A stretch of 64,000 bases of DNA from Euonymus europaeus (GCA_963580455.1 OY756963.1:16201555-16265554), one strand, 5' to 3'; numbered from the stretch's first letter, positions 12,101 through 25,554 are shown. Program-made: numbers and translations. The notes: generated by a model from the letters alone, not told the origin.

Positions 12101-13770
12101 TTGATTATGTTTGATTTTAATACTGTGGGAGCGAGCTCTTAACATTGTGTTTTGCATGATCTGATTCTTAATAAATGAATGGTCACTATATTGATGCAAT
12201 TAAGCATGACCTGTGATAAGCAGTGGAACAACCTTGACCTCCTGCATGTCAAAAGGAAATTTTTTTAGATATGTGCATGCTCAAGGTCTTCCTACCATTT
12301 TTCTATATGTCGATAAGTTAATCTTCACTTTATGTTATTGAGGATCGGTATTGATACCCCATTATTCTAGGGTATTCTACTTTTGATTAAAATCCTGGGG
12401 ATAATTTTTTTTGTAAACATATCAATAGTTCCTTTGTACCGTCTTTGATTTTGAAATGGTTTCTTTACTGTGTTCTTTGTCTCTAACTGAGCTATCACTT
12501 CTGAGTTCTGGCTACAGGTATGTTGAGCCCCCAATATTTACCCTTTGTGTTGGCAATGCTTGGGGTGAAGCAGCCTTACTTTTGGCTGCTGGCGCAAAGG
12601 GAAACCGTTCTGCTTTGCCCTCATCAACTATCATGATAAAGCAGGTTATTTCATGACCTGAGATGACTAGACTTAAATCCATACAGTGTCTTCTAAAATG
12701 TTACCTGATTTTTATTGCAATGCCAAGTGTAAGAAGTTGACACAATTCCTTAAATTTTTAACTTGAAAATTGTTCTTTCTCTGCCAATATGCAGCCAATT
12801 GCAAGGTTTCAAGGTCAAGCAACAGATATTGAGCTTGCAAGAAAAGAAGTAAATAATGTGAAGGCAGAATTGGTAGGACCACTATTTCTTTAGGTTATAA
12901 ATTTCTTCAAGTTCTATATTTTTTACTCATAATAGGTATTTTTAATTTTGTCAACTATTATAAAAAATGATAGAAAGTTCATACATGAAATTTTATTTGC
13001 ATCTCAAAGTTAAAAAAAAAAGGGACATGTCAAGAACCAAAAGAAAAAGGGACATGTCAAGAACCAAAAGAAAAAGGGACATTTCAAGACACTTGAGTGC
13101 TTTCGTTCTAAAATGTTTTTCCTTTTAGTGGAAATTCCATTTTGTAAAAGAAGTGCTATCATTTTCCTTTTTCATTAGAATGCAGCGGAAGCATCCTCTG
13201 GACAATTTTTTTCCCCTAAACTCTTCAGTATTTTTTTGACAGAAAACACTTTTACATAAGTAGATGAATGTGTTTTCATGTACCTTTTTCTTTTTAATGA
13301 ATATTAAAACAATTAACCATTACTTTTTCAAAACAAAGCGCACCCTTCGCATCTGTGGGGGTTATATTGAGTAGTTAATTTTCCCACATAGGCTTATTCA
13401 CTGGCAGGCAGATGTCAGCAACTTGAGACAGATTTTCATTTAGAAGTTTTGTAATATTAGAGGAAACAAGTAGACCATTCATCATCTAATTTGTGTTCAA
13501 GGTTAAACTCTACGCCAAGCATATTGGGAAATCACCTGAGCAGATTGAAGATGACATCAGGCGCCCAAAATATTTTAGTCCCAGTGAGGCAGTTGAATAT
13601 GGCATCATAGATAAGGTATGTAGTTGTCATAAGAGAGATTTTATTTTCCGGACTTGTTCTTGCTGTTAAAAATTTATAAATCCAAAATTTTTATTTAGGT
13701 ACTGTACAATGAAAGAAGCTCTGAAGACCGTGGAGTTGTATCTGACCTGAAGAAAGCTCAGCTGATTTGA
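9132..13770 (+). CDS. CLPR4: ATP-dependent Clp protease proteolytic subunit-related protein 4 (ClpR4), chloroplast
   Basis: Seven coding exons fit GT-AG introns and one frame: 9132-9380, 10688-10891, 11741-11796, 12518-12644, 12795-12872, 13502-13615 and 13699-13770. They total 900 bp, or 299 residues. Residues 1 to about 75 are Ser/Thr/Arg-rich, as in a plastid transit peptide. From VIPFQKGSA (residue 84) to the C-terminus SDLKKAQLI the protein matches the ClpR4 type of the plant ClpP/R family, about 305 residues in Arabidopsis. ClpR4 is a structural, non-catalytic subunit of the stromal ClpPR core. Consistent with this, the nucleophile region reads GNAWGEA (182-188) where ClpP has serine, and the histidine region reads MIKQP (209-213) where ClpP has MIHQP. 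An upstream in-frame ATG at 9033 exists. I chose 9132 because plant ClpR4 proteins begin with a similar M-x-V-A-A segment. No frame damage is seen. Confidence 0.97.
13021..13088 (+). repeat. 27-bp tandem repeat, 2.5 copies, in CLPR4 intron 5
   Basis: AGGGACATGTCAAGAACCAA plus AAGAAAA is repeated exactly at 13021-13047 and 13048-13074, with a partial third copy to 13088 carrying one change. The first two copies are identical, so the duplication is recent. It lies well away from both splice sites. Confidence 0.9.
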
Positions 13771-14550
13771 CTGTCGTGATCTTGGACTGATGACTGCAAG
13801 GAATATTAGGTAAAGCAAAACCAAGAGTCATTTTGTTGAACCCCCATTTACTGCACTTCTCTGGTAAGATTACCCTGATTTCCTTTTCCAGGAACTCCTA
13901 TAGGATACTTTTGATTGCGTGCCCGTTGTGTATGCCATTCAACAATTGGACCACAGCGTGATTACTGTAGTTGAGTAGGTTGTTGCTTGGGACCAGAAGA
14001 TCTCATTAGTTTGTATAAGTATGGCTTACTTGGGTCTTGGATGCCATATGATTCCCTGATAAAGCATTGACGATCTATATATATATGGTTTGGCTACCAC
14101 TATTGACCATTAACTCGGTCTATATAGGGTGATTCTGCCAAATTTTTTCATTCTTGCATTTGAATTTGGAATCCGCTTACTCGACAATTCGTAAGTGAGT
14201 TTGTTATTTACCATTCAATAATACTCTTATAATGAGATATATATCATTCTCGGGCTTGATAATAGTCTGTAATTGCTAACCCAGAGAAATTTGGGAACTA
14301 GTATAGGGTGTGTGGACAGATCTTCGGGTGTATCGTACCCACTTGTGCTGAACCTTGGCATCATGTTCCTCCCTTCCCATTTCCACTACCAAATATGCTC
14401 CAGCTTCTATTGTGACTGGTAACTACTCTTAAGCAAGGATGAGTTTGTTAGTGTCTATTGTTGTTGTGTGCGGGAGTTGTTCATTTTTTTATTTTATTTT
14501 TTTATCAGTCAACTAATGCATATTTAGGAGAGTAACAAACAGAGAAAAGA
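13771..14550 (+). other. CLPR4 3' untranslated region and intergenic DNA
   Basis: This is the sequence after the CLPR4 stop. AATATTAG and GATAAAG words occur, but I cannot assign a single poly(A) signal. No further coding segment is visible. A trailing non-coding exon is possible, since AG-rich splice-like sites follow the stop. Confidence 0.4.
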
Positions 14551-14964
14551 GGAGTTACCGGCTCTGCTGTATATTTTCTACAGCGGAGCCCTGTAAATCA
14601 ATTTTAGCCATTAAAATATTTTAAAAAAGTATGTCTATACTTTTATCGGTTATTGCAAACGTAATCATTTTTTTTTGTTACAGTGGAGTATGCTGTAAAT
14701 CAATTTTGGGCATTAAATATTTTTAAATATTTACATTTTTATTGGTATTAGTAATGTAATTATATATTTTTTGTTTCAAATAAAAAGGAAATTTAAAATT
14801 CTTTTCATGATAATTTTAGACCATTGAATATAGATTAAAATATATTTTCATAATTTTTTGACTTGTTTCAAGCAAAATATATATTATTGAAATCGTAACT
14901 TTAAAAAACTATTCTATGGTGGGACTCCAATGTTGAAAATCTACGGCAGAGAGCTAGGAATTCC
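14551..14964. mobile_element. MITE-like inverted-repeat element, about 414 bp
   Basis: The left end reads GGAGTTACCGGCTCTGCTGT ATATTTTC. The reverse complement of the right end reads GGAATTCCTAGCTCTCTGCC GTAGATTTTC. They match over about 28 bases with one 2-base gap and a few changes. The interior is AT-rich and non-coding and repeats a CTGTAAATCAATTTT word (about 14592 and 14693). The size and GG start would suit a non-autonomous Mutator-like or similar element. I did not find a clean target duplication, so the family is open. Confidence 0.5.
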
Positions 14965-15115
14965 AGGCTGAACAACAAAACAATCCCTTCAAATAACGAT
15001 ACGAAAATAGTTATGCCTGCTAATATTATATTAAATGTTTTAATCTCCATCATTAAAAAAGAAAATTGCATAAATGTCTATCTAGCGCCAATTAATAATT
15101 TGATGGCATTTGTCT

Positions 15116-15507
15116 CACTACAAGAAATTCGCGAATTATGGACGAAATTTTATGTCGATAATCCTAAAAATTCATCGATAATATTGATTACCAATCGAAA
15201 ATTTATGTCATTAAAACCTTCGTAAATAATCTAAACATTGATGGAAAAATTCTCGTTGGTAATTATCGAGGGATTTTTTCCGTCGATAAATACCAATAGA
15301 AATTTCATCGGTAATCCCTCAACAAAAAAATAAATTTCATCAATAATCTATCTTCAAAAATATAAAAAAAATCCATCTGTAGTTCGTCAGCAAAAATTTT
15401 TTCTCTTAAATTTCATCGGTAATTTGGCAACAAAAAAATAATAAAAGATTGTTGTCATCGCTCTGTTAAATTTTTCGTTAGTAATAAACTAAATTTCACT
15501 TGTCGTG
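15116..15507. mobile_element. Non-autonomous CACTA (En/Spm)-type element
   Basis: The left end CACTACAAGAAATTCGCG is the classic plant CACTA terminus. The right end, TTTCACTTGTCGTG, is a decayed form of the expected TTTCTTGTAGTG. Between them the subterminal word ATCGGTAAT or ATCGATAAT and its complement recur many times (for example near 15175, 15255, 15307 and 15415), as in transposase-binding subterminal repeats. There is no transposase, so it is a deletion derivative. A 3-bp target duplication is not preserved. Confidence 0.75.
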
Positions 15508-15586
15508 CATTAGATTGGACTGTACGATGTCCAGTCCTTTGACCAGACTGGAAACCTTGAAATTCGTTCTTCTAGTTTTTTTCATT

Positions 15587-15590
<4 letters not shown>

Positions 15591-15641
<51 letters not shown>

Positions 15642-15648
15642 GAGAGAG
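15591..15648. repeat. Compound microsatellite (AT)n(AC)n(AG)n
   Basis: An uninterrupted AT run passes directly into AC and then into a short AG run. This is a simple-sequence locus of a kind that is usually polymorphic. Confidence 0.97.
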
Positions 15649-16954
15649 ACTAAGTACTAAATAAAACCAAAAAATGGAAATAGAAACAGCTTTAAGGCTT
15701 TCGAAACTAAAACCATGGGCTAGACTTAATGGGCGAAGCCCACATACATAAAATGAAGCTGAACCCAACTAGCGCCAAATTCACGGGCATCCTTGTTGGT
15801 TTCCAACGGTCGATCCGTTATATCAAAAATGGCGGGAAGAGTTTTGAAGAAATAATAATAAAACGGCGGGAAAAACAAACCCAAATGGATATGATGAAGT
15901 GTCTTTTGGATTAAGGATTGTCCGAGAAGATGAACAACGGTGATGTGATCCTAAGCTTCAATGGTCGGGAGCAGCCAAGTCTCATCAGCTCCGGCGAAAG
16001 GCAAGAATCCTGCTCAAGAAACGACCAAGAGGAGTGCAATGAAGCAAATCCAAAAGTTAAAAACCTACCAAGAAAGTTGGTGTCTTCAATGAAGTAATCC
16101 AAATTTTCCACTGGAAACTTGACTCTGAATGCTTCAAGTGCTTATTTAGACACGGCAATGGAAGGCATTAAAGTGATTTTTCATGGATCCTACTGAGAAA
16201 ATGGAGTCCGACAGAGCCGGTATTGCCTAATCACTATGTTAGTGTAGAAATGTTGACTGAAACATGAAGAAAACTCTGTGAAGTAGAGATGGCTCAGGTC
16301 TTCTTCATTGAAGAGGTTAATGCAAATTTTGGCACTGTAAAAAGTGCCAGAGATGACGTATAATTTTCTTTTTCTTTCTCTTCACAGTATGTGGGTTGGA
16401 ACTTTCTTTATATTCTATTATTCTCTTTCTGAGGGATTTTGAATCTAATCTACCTACTGAGGTATGAGTATGCTAAGTGATCCTCTACCATTTGTCATAT
16501 GGGATGCACTATGTATGTTCACAAACAGTACTCGTAATTTTATAAACAGACGTGCATACACACACAGGTGAACTCCAGAATAAAAGGGGCTTCTCTTTTC
16601 AAATCAAATAAAGCTATGGCCATCTAGCATGTTGTTTAAATCTCGATTTTCTTCGAAGGCAGCACACGATACTGACGATGACAACGACAACGACTGGACT
16701 CTTACTCGAACTGAGATGCAAGCCAAGTATACATATGTTGCATACATAACTCAGAATGTGGCCACTTGTTTTGCACTTTTGAGCAATATATTACATCTCG
16801 TTGTTGACATATACAAAAAGCAACCATCAAACCTCATTCACGAGCTTTTATGCGTTTGATATGCAAAACAAGTTCCCCCCATCATATCGTGACGCAGAAG
16901 CTGCAGCATCTATTATATAGGCCAACTGATAAAAGTATCATTGTAAAAACATTG
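15649..16954. other. Intergenic DNA and probable GATA gene 3' region
   Basis: No coding segment is supported. The stretch just below 16955 is likely to be the 3' untranslated region of the minus-strand GATA gene. The part near 15700-16300 has more balanced composition than its surroundings but shows no motif I recognise. Confidence 0.35.
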
Positions 16955-19900
16955 CTACGGACGATCAAGATGTGGGTATATACTGCTACTACTAGTGCTC
17001 GCCTGTTGGCCAAAACTTATAGTTGGATTAAGGAGCTCTGCCTGTGGGAATGAGCTGTTAGATGGCACATCCAGCAGCAGATCCTGGTCAGGACTTTCAT
17101 CGACAAAATGGAGAGAATCCAGCATGAGAGAGCTACTTTCAGGAGGCAATGCAAATAGGCTTCTTGGACTGAAGCAAGAGCCATCGTTGTCTATGAGTTC
17201 TTTGCTTTCATAGGACGCCTTCATGATAATGCTTTTAGGGCTCTTCATCACACCCATCGCTTCTGATAGATGAAATATAATTTTGAGAACAATTCCATGT
17301 AATTAAACTATTATATGTTTAATAAGCACACATAATAAATAGTTACTGAACAGAAGAAGCAATTTTTATGGAGTAACATAAAGTTTTGTCATTTTGAATT
17401 TGAACACTAGGAACACGGATGCGAGGATGCACTGTTCATTTTTCCAGTAAAAAGAGATCTATAAACCATCAATATTAATGGCCATTATAAACGCAAAAGT
17501 CTATCTTTCAAGACCCAAAACATTGAGTAGTCAATACTAATGTCTGCTCCAAAAAGACAGTTAGGATGGATTACATATGCATCTCAGTTGGTGTCATCGG
17601 TGTTCAGTTATGCTTCACATTGCAAGTATAAAGTTTTACCTTCAAACTTAAAACCAGGGTACAAAAAGATGATAGGAGAAAGGTACCAGAAATAATGATA
17701 GATTGCCTTCAGAAATTTAAATTCTATCAAGCGTTACAAGCTCAAAGATTGAAATATCAAAGCTCAGCCCTTCCTAGTATATTTTGCTTCCACCTTAAAA
17801 ATAAGCTCAACTACATCATATGATATACTCATGCGAAAGATTTGACTAACCTGGAATTTTATGATTTTGACTGTCATGAGATCTCTGGATGACAACTGAA
17901 CTATTTGATGCTATGACATTTGGTAGTCCTCCAACGAGTTTTCCAGTGCTATTCTTATGTTTCTGCAGTAAAAGAAGAGAAATAGTAGGTACCAATGCAA
18001 CTTGATTCCACTCTCCAAATAATTTATTAGTATGTCATTTTCATCCAATAAAACTCATAAAGTGCAGAAAGCAACCCAAACCTTCAGCTGATGATAATGT
18101 TCCACCCATTTGGATTTCATTAAATTGGATAACACAAGCCTTTTCAAAGTCTGACGGTCTTCAGTCTTTGCACCTGAGAAGGAGATATCAAACACTCCTT
18201 CCGCCAGTAGTTGCTGAAAAGAACACAAGTTCTCCTTGAATTGAGGGCTACCGAACATGTTTCCAAGGCTGCAAACGCAAACGCAAAAATACGTTGGCAT
18301 TAATAGATCATGCCTCAACTTCTTGGGAACTTGCTTATTCAGTTTCACCAAACTAAAAGATTATATTTGAATGTAAAAACCTAGGGCAGTCGAATGTCAG
18401 AGTTACAACTCAAGCTAGACTCCAACACTGCAAAAATTGAATTACTACACCTATAAGAGCAACTTTGAAGAGGAGATCTAACAAAAAACAATGCATTGCG
18501 TCTCTTAAATTAACAGATCGTTTATTCTACCAAAGTGACTTAAGATTCGGAAAATAATGGCAGTAGTTAACAAACACAAAATCGAATGAATGCCATATAC
18601 CAACCTATCAGGGAGATTGAAAGTATCAAGTGAAGGTAAATATTTAAATAACTGCTGCTGCTCCTCACTTGACAAGTTTTTTGTGAACTCCTCAAAGTTA
18701 AGAATATCCTACACCAAACACAAACAACAGCTATGATAAGCTAAAGAGCACTTAACGTGTTTCGAATATTACTCAATTAAGACTAAATATCACTTTCCAG
18801 CAGGAAAAGCTGAGAGAGGCAAAAATACCATTTCAGAGAAAGAGGATGTTAGATTCAGATATTGAAATGGACAACAAATATACACCGTTGAAATTAGTTT
18901 CTCTCTTAGCTGATGATATAAGTATCTCTCTTTTGAAGAAACATTCAAATCAATATAGACACTACTTCTAGATTATTGAGAAACTATGTGCAATGTTCAA
19001 AAACAACTTCACAACATCAGATATGTAAGTAATAACTCTGGCTATGTATGCTTCTAGAAGAACCACATATTACTTAGTTGATATTTTCTTTTGCGGAAAG
19101 CAAGCATATCATCAGATAATAACCTGATGTTTGACAAAAGTGGCACCAGAAAGACCATCGAAGGGAATAGAAAGGATGGAAGCTTACATTAAAATCTATA
19201 TTACAGAGTGGTGAACCACGACTTCCCAAAAGCTGTAGCTTTTCATTCTGAAACTTGTCCCTGAAATTCCAAAAAAAAAAAAAATGGACCAATTAACCAA
19301 ACCGAGAGTAAAATTCTTTTTCAATTTATTATTTTCTTGTATAATACAAGTGACTAGAATGTATCTCATCAGCTTTAACTTCAGTCCAATACTTCAAAAA
19401 CATTTGTATCCCATATCACACAGTATGCACAAATAACTTACTTGTAACATGATTCACAACTTACAGTAACTCTAGAATTTGTGGGAAATTACACAACCAA
19501 TGCATTCCAGTATTCTTATTCCATGTTTAAAGACTATATATCCACCAATCCCCATGCATGAATTCATTGATGTGTATCTTTCAGAGGTGGCCTGGATTAC
19601 AACTTCATAATTGAGTTAAAACCTAGTTCAATTACTAACAAACGATTCGCTAAAATTTTGTTTAAGTCCAGATATTATGTATGAGTACCTTTTAGGTTGC
19701 TCTAGTTGCATCCCTTGTCCCATAGCTTGTTTAGCTTTTTCGTTCACAGAACTTGCTGCATTACCACTCTTACTCACATTATCTACAGGAAGGGTAACAG
19801 AACGTGAATATGCCTCGTTTGCCAAGTATTGTCTGTTCTCAACTGACAGAGAACTTGCTTCAGATTCCTCATCTCGAGTTATTGAGCTCGGATGCCTAAT

Positions 19901-22900
19901 AAGAACGCTCCCATGCCCTATCTCAACCGAAACCATTGGTGTTTCACTCTCAAAAAGCAAATCTTCTTCAGAAGATCCAGAGAAGTAAGACTGTTGCTCA
20001 TGCAAAATAGTATATAAGTCCTTTGTAAGTTTCTCAACAGAAGAAGGATTTGAACGATTGACACGGGTCCTCTTCCAAGAAGGAACTGTTGAGTCCCGCA
20101 CAACTGACTGAGCTTGACCTGCAAAAATGTTGAAGAAGAAGCTGTTTAAAGACAACATAATGTAGCAAAGTAGGAATGCGAAGTGTTAAACCTTATTAAC
20201 TTTACATCAGATTTCTTTATCAACAAAAATTGTGATGATAAGTCCTGAGCTACTTAAAACTGAATCTGCATACAGTAATATACAGCCTTCAGTGGGTCTG
20301 CCTTAGGGAAAGCCTGAGATTATATGCTAACGATATATAAAAAATTACATTTAGGAATTTTAGATTAAGAGAACTCAAGGACACAATTTGGTTCCCGTTA
20401 GCAACGGAAATCACCATTGGAGAAGACATGTTCCACAATGATTATTAGTTTATTACAAGGATTAAAAATAGTTCAACTCCCATACGTAAAATTTCTATAG
20501 TATGCAACATATAACTAACTAAATCTTCATTCAAACAATTATCTATCTGCTGTAGAGTAAAGAAGATGCTAATACAAATTTTCAGTTGATATTCAACCTG
20601 TCAAATCACTAGCATCCCCACTGCCAAATTGAGCACAGCTTTCAGAGTTAGATATTGCTGAACCAGAACTTGATCTATTACTAGTATCCTCATCTACGAC
20701 TTTCCGGAAACCATGGCTGTAGTCATGGCCAAACCCTCCATTTATGATGCTATCATGACTTAGCTTTCGTTTCAGAAGTTTCAGTTCTTTGTTCTTATTT
20801 ATAGATATGCTCTTCACTCTGGACACTCTATGATCCTCGTAATCATCGGGTTCTGCGCGAGCATGTAGTGGAGTATAGTTTGCAAGTGTTCCCTTTGTCC
20901 GCCATCGAGATCCACATGCATTACACAATACTGGCTTGTCAGGGGGCCCATTGCGCCAAAGAGGGGTGCCTGTTCCAAAGCTTGGTTGTCAACAATTGAT
21001 GCATATTTAAAAATGCTGTTTAAAAGAATTCCTAAACTAAAAGACGTAATGTCTATGGAAAAAGAGAACTGAGCTCATCCAAAACAAGTAAGAGAATATA
21101 AGAGTCAAGTGATACAGACAATACAAAATATTCAAACAAAGTCAATTGTGTTTTGTCGATATCAGAGAAGTGAAGGTTCAAACTAAGAGAAGTAGCTGCA
21201 TGCCATGAAACAAGCACTAGTCAGCAACTGCTATGTGAATGTTTTTTTCCTTTTCTTTTCATCAACACTGGAAGTTGGAAAATACATCTAGCATTTTATT
21301 CAACTTAACATGAAATAAGGAGAGTGCCTTCTAAGAGTCTACCAAAAAGCATAGTACTGAAAATTTGTGTGCCAATACAAGAAAAATTATATACAAATGC
21401 ACTCTCCTTATTGTACACTGACAAATACCCAGCAGAAACTTAAGAGTGAAGAGTAGCCAGTTGAATGATGTTCACTGATAGAAAGAAATAGTTTATGCGA
21501 CCATTGAGATGCTCATGGGAACAAAAAAAATCGGAAGTAGATATCTTACGGAGACAATGGATACAATACAAGAGGAAATGTCAAAAAAATGCCAATAGTA
21601 TATTATATTTGGGATTGTCCATTCAACATGTAGAGGACTTGGGTGGTTCTCTTTTGGATTCAACAAGCCATCATTTTCAATTCACAATGTACAAGGAACA
21701 GATTCATATTGCATGTCCTCCAAAAGAACAGCAGCCAGAGGTACAATTATTGAAACAGAAATGTCCAAAAGACAGGTAGGAACAAGTATAAATAGTAAAA
21801 AAAAAGGGTTGGGAAATGAAAGCTTATATTTGGAGTACAGCCAGTAGTGGAAATGAAATAGAAAATGAAATGGGACTGCAATCATAAGTATTGTCAAGAC
21901 CAGTGGTACCATGTTAGAATGGATTGGAAATCAGAACACGACAATATTTTTTACTAGAGTTCCCATTCAACATACTGTTCTTCCTATTTAATTTTTCATA
22001 GCATCAGTTAGAATACTGAAACTCCCAAGTTGTAATTACTTGCTTCCCACACATACTACCAGCTTAGGTGGCTAACAGACCATGTTGTGGTTTTCAGTAT
22101 CAGTAGCAACTTCATAAAATCTACTCAGCAAAGCTAGATGTTGCTTGTCCAAAGCTTCTACACTTGATAAAAAATGAGGTTAATGCATAAAAGTATGATG
22201 CAGAAATTATAGGTCCCTGTATAAGAAATCACCCTACTTATAAAGAGGGATGATGGACAAAAAGAAAGATATTAAGCACTTCAGGAATTTGGTAACAAGA
22301 ATAAATATTTCTTGCAGCATTTGAACACAAACAACTACAAGAAGTGGCTTCAAGAATCAAGATGAGTTGGGGTGTTGATGGTGCAGTAGAGAGACTGGTT
22401 CAAAACAAGTGTCTATTGGAATGATTCGCACATTGTGTGGTTACTCCAACATTTATAACCCATAAAAAAACTGTATGCCGCAACTTTTTCAGAAATTGAA
22501 CTGAAGCGCATCAAGTAACAAAGCCACAATCCTAAAAAAGAGGCTTCCATTGAGTGTTGAAGGGAAGAATGAGGAGGACAAACACTCAAAAGTCCAGTAC
22601 ACAAGAGTTAAAAAAGTGTTCGGAACAAATCAGGGACTAATTGTTATAGCCTGGACTACAATTTATGAAAAATAACACTGGAAAATGTCAATCAAAGAAC
22701 TAAAATGAATGTGGAAGGTGTCATTGAGTCAATCCTTCCGTGATTGATCCCCAAAACACAATCGGGAACAGCATTTTAACTTGGCATTTGGGGTTTATAA
22801 GCCATTAAGAGGCAATGTGAATCCTATACAAATCAAATATAGACTCTGTAACGCCCAGAATCCAACAAACTGAAGATTCAATTAGCCCTGGTGGGATACG

Positions 22901-23298
22901 TTGAAATTTCGACCAAAAACTGTAACTAAGAGATAAAAGGTTGAGAAAAAACGAAAATATAGGAATTGGAAACAGCAGAATTCAATCACTACGTCAAGCT
23001 TCATCCAGTAAAAATATTCAAATAGACTTGGACACCTCTGCTTCAAAATCCATATAGCAACACAATTAACATACATAAACGACTCATTCTAAATTTATTG
23101 ACCTTGCCCGGTTAATATCCTCTCTTTTGCTTATAGTTATTCATTTCAAGGCAGAACATTTGTGCTAAGCTAATACAATATTTCCAGATGAAACGAAATA
23201 GACAAGCGAGTTTTTTCTCCTATATTAAAAAGGGAAAAATGGAGAAACAAGAACTCACTTGTAACTCCACAGTGATAGCAAGGCCCTTGCTTTCCCAT
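16955..23298 (-). CDS. GATA26: GATA transcription factor 26/27-like (GATA zinc finger plus DEUBAD-type domain)
   Basis: Eight coding exons fit GT-AG introns on the minus strand: 23259-23298, 20598-20969, 19689-20118, 19188-19260, 18605-18708, 18082-18268, 17851-17962 and 16955-17262. They total 1626 bp, or 541 residues. Exon 1 starts [13 protein letters not shown], and the finger is C7-x2-C10-x18-C29-x2-C32, split by intron 1. It continues with [20 protein letters not shown], typical of the plant GATA26/27 branch. Residues about 306-380 ([20 protein letters not shown], then LFKYLPSLD and [12 protein letters not shown]) form the DEUBAD/ASXH-like domain seen in this branch. The middle is Ser-rich and probably disordered. 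The expected role is a nuclear DNA-binding regulator with a deubiquitinase-adaptor-like C-terminus; the exact partners are unknown. The symbol is by family, and GATA27 is equally possible. Frames are intact. Confidence 0.94.
20970..23258 (-). other. Large intron 1 of the GATA26/27-like gene
   Basis: This 2.3-kb intron separates the two halves of the zinc finger after the first base of codon 14. The donor is A|GTGAG at 23258 and the acceptor is TTGGAACAG before 20969. I see no coding segment or clear transposon inside. Long first introns next to the start codon often carry expression elements in plants, but nothing specific can be named here. Confidence 0.6.
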
Positions 23299-25485
23299 CT
23301 TTCTCTCTTTTCCTTATCGTGGGAAAGTCAAAATCCCAAAAAATTCCCAGCAAAAAGGAAGATAAACTAGTTTATATCGAAAGAGGCTACAGAAGAAAAT
23401 GAAAAAAAATCAAAAATTTGTGAAAATACTATGGTTTTCTTGAGCCCATATACTGCTGGAGTGCTGGGTATAGAAGGCCTTTTTGCAACAAAACCCGGAA
23501 AGAGAGTTTGCAAAAGCCAAGAAACCCAGAAGAGTTTTTGTGTCAAACAGTCCAAAGAAAATTAGGAAAAAAAAACAGCTACAAGAATCAATCTAAAATA
23601 AACAGGAATTTTCTTTGTTTCTATGGGCAATCTCTTAACTGGGAATCTGTCAATGGAGAAGAGAGAAAGTCCATTGAGAGAGGAATCTGATAGATGGGCT
23701 GTGAAAAAGAGGAAGGTGAAATTGAGGGAGGAGAGAGTGTGAATGAATGTACTATGCAATGTATGACCTGACCTCTTGTGGTTGTATTGTCTATGAAGTA
23801 AATGTTTCAGCTTTCTTTACTTTGTGATTTTTCTTGAAAATATTTAGTTATTTTTTTTCCCATCTTATTCACAAAAAAAATATCAGTATATTTTATCTTA
23901 TACAGGGTAGAGGAATATTATTGCACATAACCTGTTGACTGTAGACTTTTCTTCTCTGTTGCAGATAAATTTTCAAAACCCCATATAATAGTATAATAGA
24001 TCTCTAAATTTTCAAGGCATGGAAATCCATAAGCAGAGAGAGAAATAAAGAGGGTTTTTTTTTAAAAAAAAATTAAATTTATGGGGTTCCTTACTTTTCT
24101 CTATCTTTAATTTTCCAGGAAAAATAAAAAATGCTAATTTTGCTTGTTCGTATGTGGGGTGACATAAATGATGTTGATAAATACTGAGTGGGTCTTCAAA
24201 AACAACAAAAAATAAAAAAAATAAAAAAGAAGAATATTTGCCTTAAAGTCACCGCCCCGCGCGATGATTCGTGGTGACAATCCCATTTTGTCACCGTTGA
24301 TCTGGTTTAAGTATTGTAAATTGGGACCCGCATACCATAATTTGCTTTGGCTTTTTGGATCAACTAGCTATCAATAGGGCTGTTATTGAGTGATCTTCAA
24401 ATCCACTGTGGTTTTAGAATGGCCATAGTAAAAGGCAAATCTCCAAAACACCACCACCACGAAGGGAAAAAGTTAAAAAAAAAATTCAATTTTTGTCAAA
24501 ATTTGGATTTTTTTTATTTTGTTTTTTGTTGGGAGTTTATAAAATGAAAAAAAAAAGCCTGTCCATTATGCATAGTGGGTATCACATGAATTTGAGCCAT
24601 CTTTTGTTAGCTTTTTAGGCTATTCTTCTTTGTCAAGTATTGATTGGATTGGATTTTGGAGTTGGCCATAAAGTCTAAAATTTCACTATGAGGAGAAGAG
24701 AGGAGAGGAGGTCCATTCAAAGTTCCTAACCAATGAATTGGAAGGTTCCTTTTCATCAAAGGATTTTTGACCAGCAAATCTACAACTCACCATGTCTATA
24801 TATATATGTGTGTGTTAATATATGATTCACATCGGGCGGCTGGGAATTGTCCATCTCTTGGACTTCACCAAAGCAAAGGGAGTGGGTCAATAAGCCAATT
24901 AAAATGACTTGATGATCCCATTTATTATAATAATAATAATTACACTACACCTCATATAAAATAGCTGGTGTGCTTTAGTTTTCAAAATGCAAAGAGGCAT
25001 GCCATATTTTTTATTTTTTATATATATATATATATATCCGTTTCGAAAATAATTTGACATACATGTTGATAATGTAATTACATTTTTAAATATTGACATA
25101 TATGTTATATGTTGTTTGTATGTACAACTCAAAGAATAATATGCTGAGATGTTGAAATGGACGGTCCAGATTGGTTCCATGGTGACTTCTTTTTTGGGTG
25201 GGGGCCCATCAGAACTCGGTTTCTTCTTTCGTCTTTTTCTTAATTCCTAAAGCCTACTCTCCTACTCCCATGAAATTCGGTTATTTAGGTAACATTTTCT
25301 ACTCACATGACTTCGGTGGGTCCCACAAGCTCAATCAAAGATCTGTCCAGTGCAGGTACCGGCTACAAAGCTGAAGTGCATGATTAAAGCGGTGAGGTGC
25401 CCCATAGAGAACCCTTTTGTATCTTTTCATTATATATATGTTTTAGGTGGAACCAGAAAGAAGCCGTGGCTGTGAAAACCTAATC

Positions 25486-25489
<4 letters not shown>
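23299..25489 (-). other. GATA gene 5' leader and upstream region
   Basis: The first 450 bases to the right of the start codon, read on the minus strand, are rich in TTTC and CTCTC tracts, as in a plant 5' untranslated region and core promoter. Beyond about 23770 the DNA is AT-rich with poly-A and poly-T runs. I could not place a transcription start or a convincing TATA box. Confidence 0.4.

Positions 25490-25552
<63 letters not shown>
25490..25552. repeat. (CT)n microsatellite, about 63 bp
   Basis: An uninterrupted run of about 31 TC dinucleotides. It lies about 2.2 kb upstream of the GATA gene start and could be a GAGA-type element on the other strand, but nothing shows function. Confidence 0.97.

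Positions 25553-25554
<2 letters not shown>

Noticed and set aside
15586..15768. 60-codon minus-strand frame ending in Tyr-Ile repeats
   Set aside because: The repetitive part is the translated (AT)n(AC)n microsatellite.
19677..19988. 103-codon plus-strand frame
   Set aside because: It is antisense to exon 3 of the GATA26/27-like gene, which explains its length.
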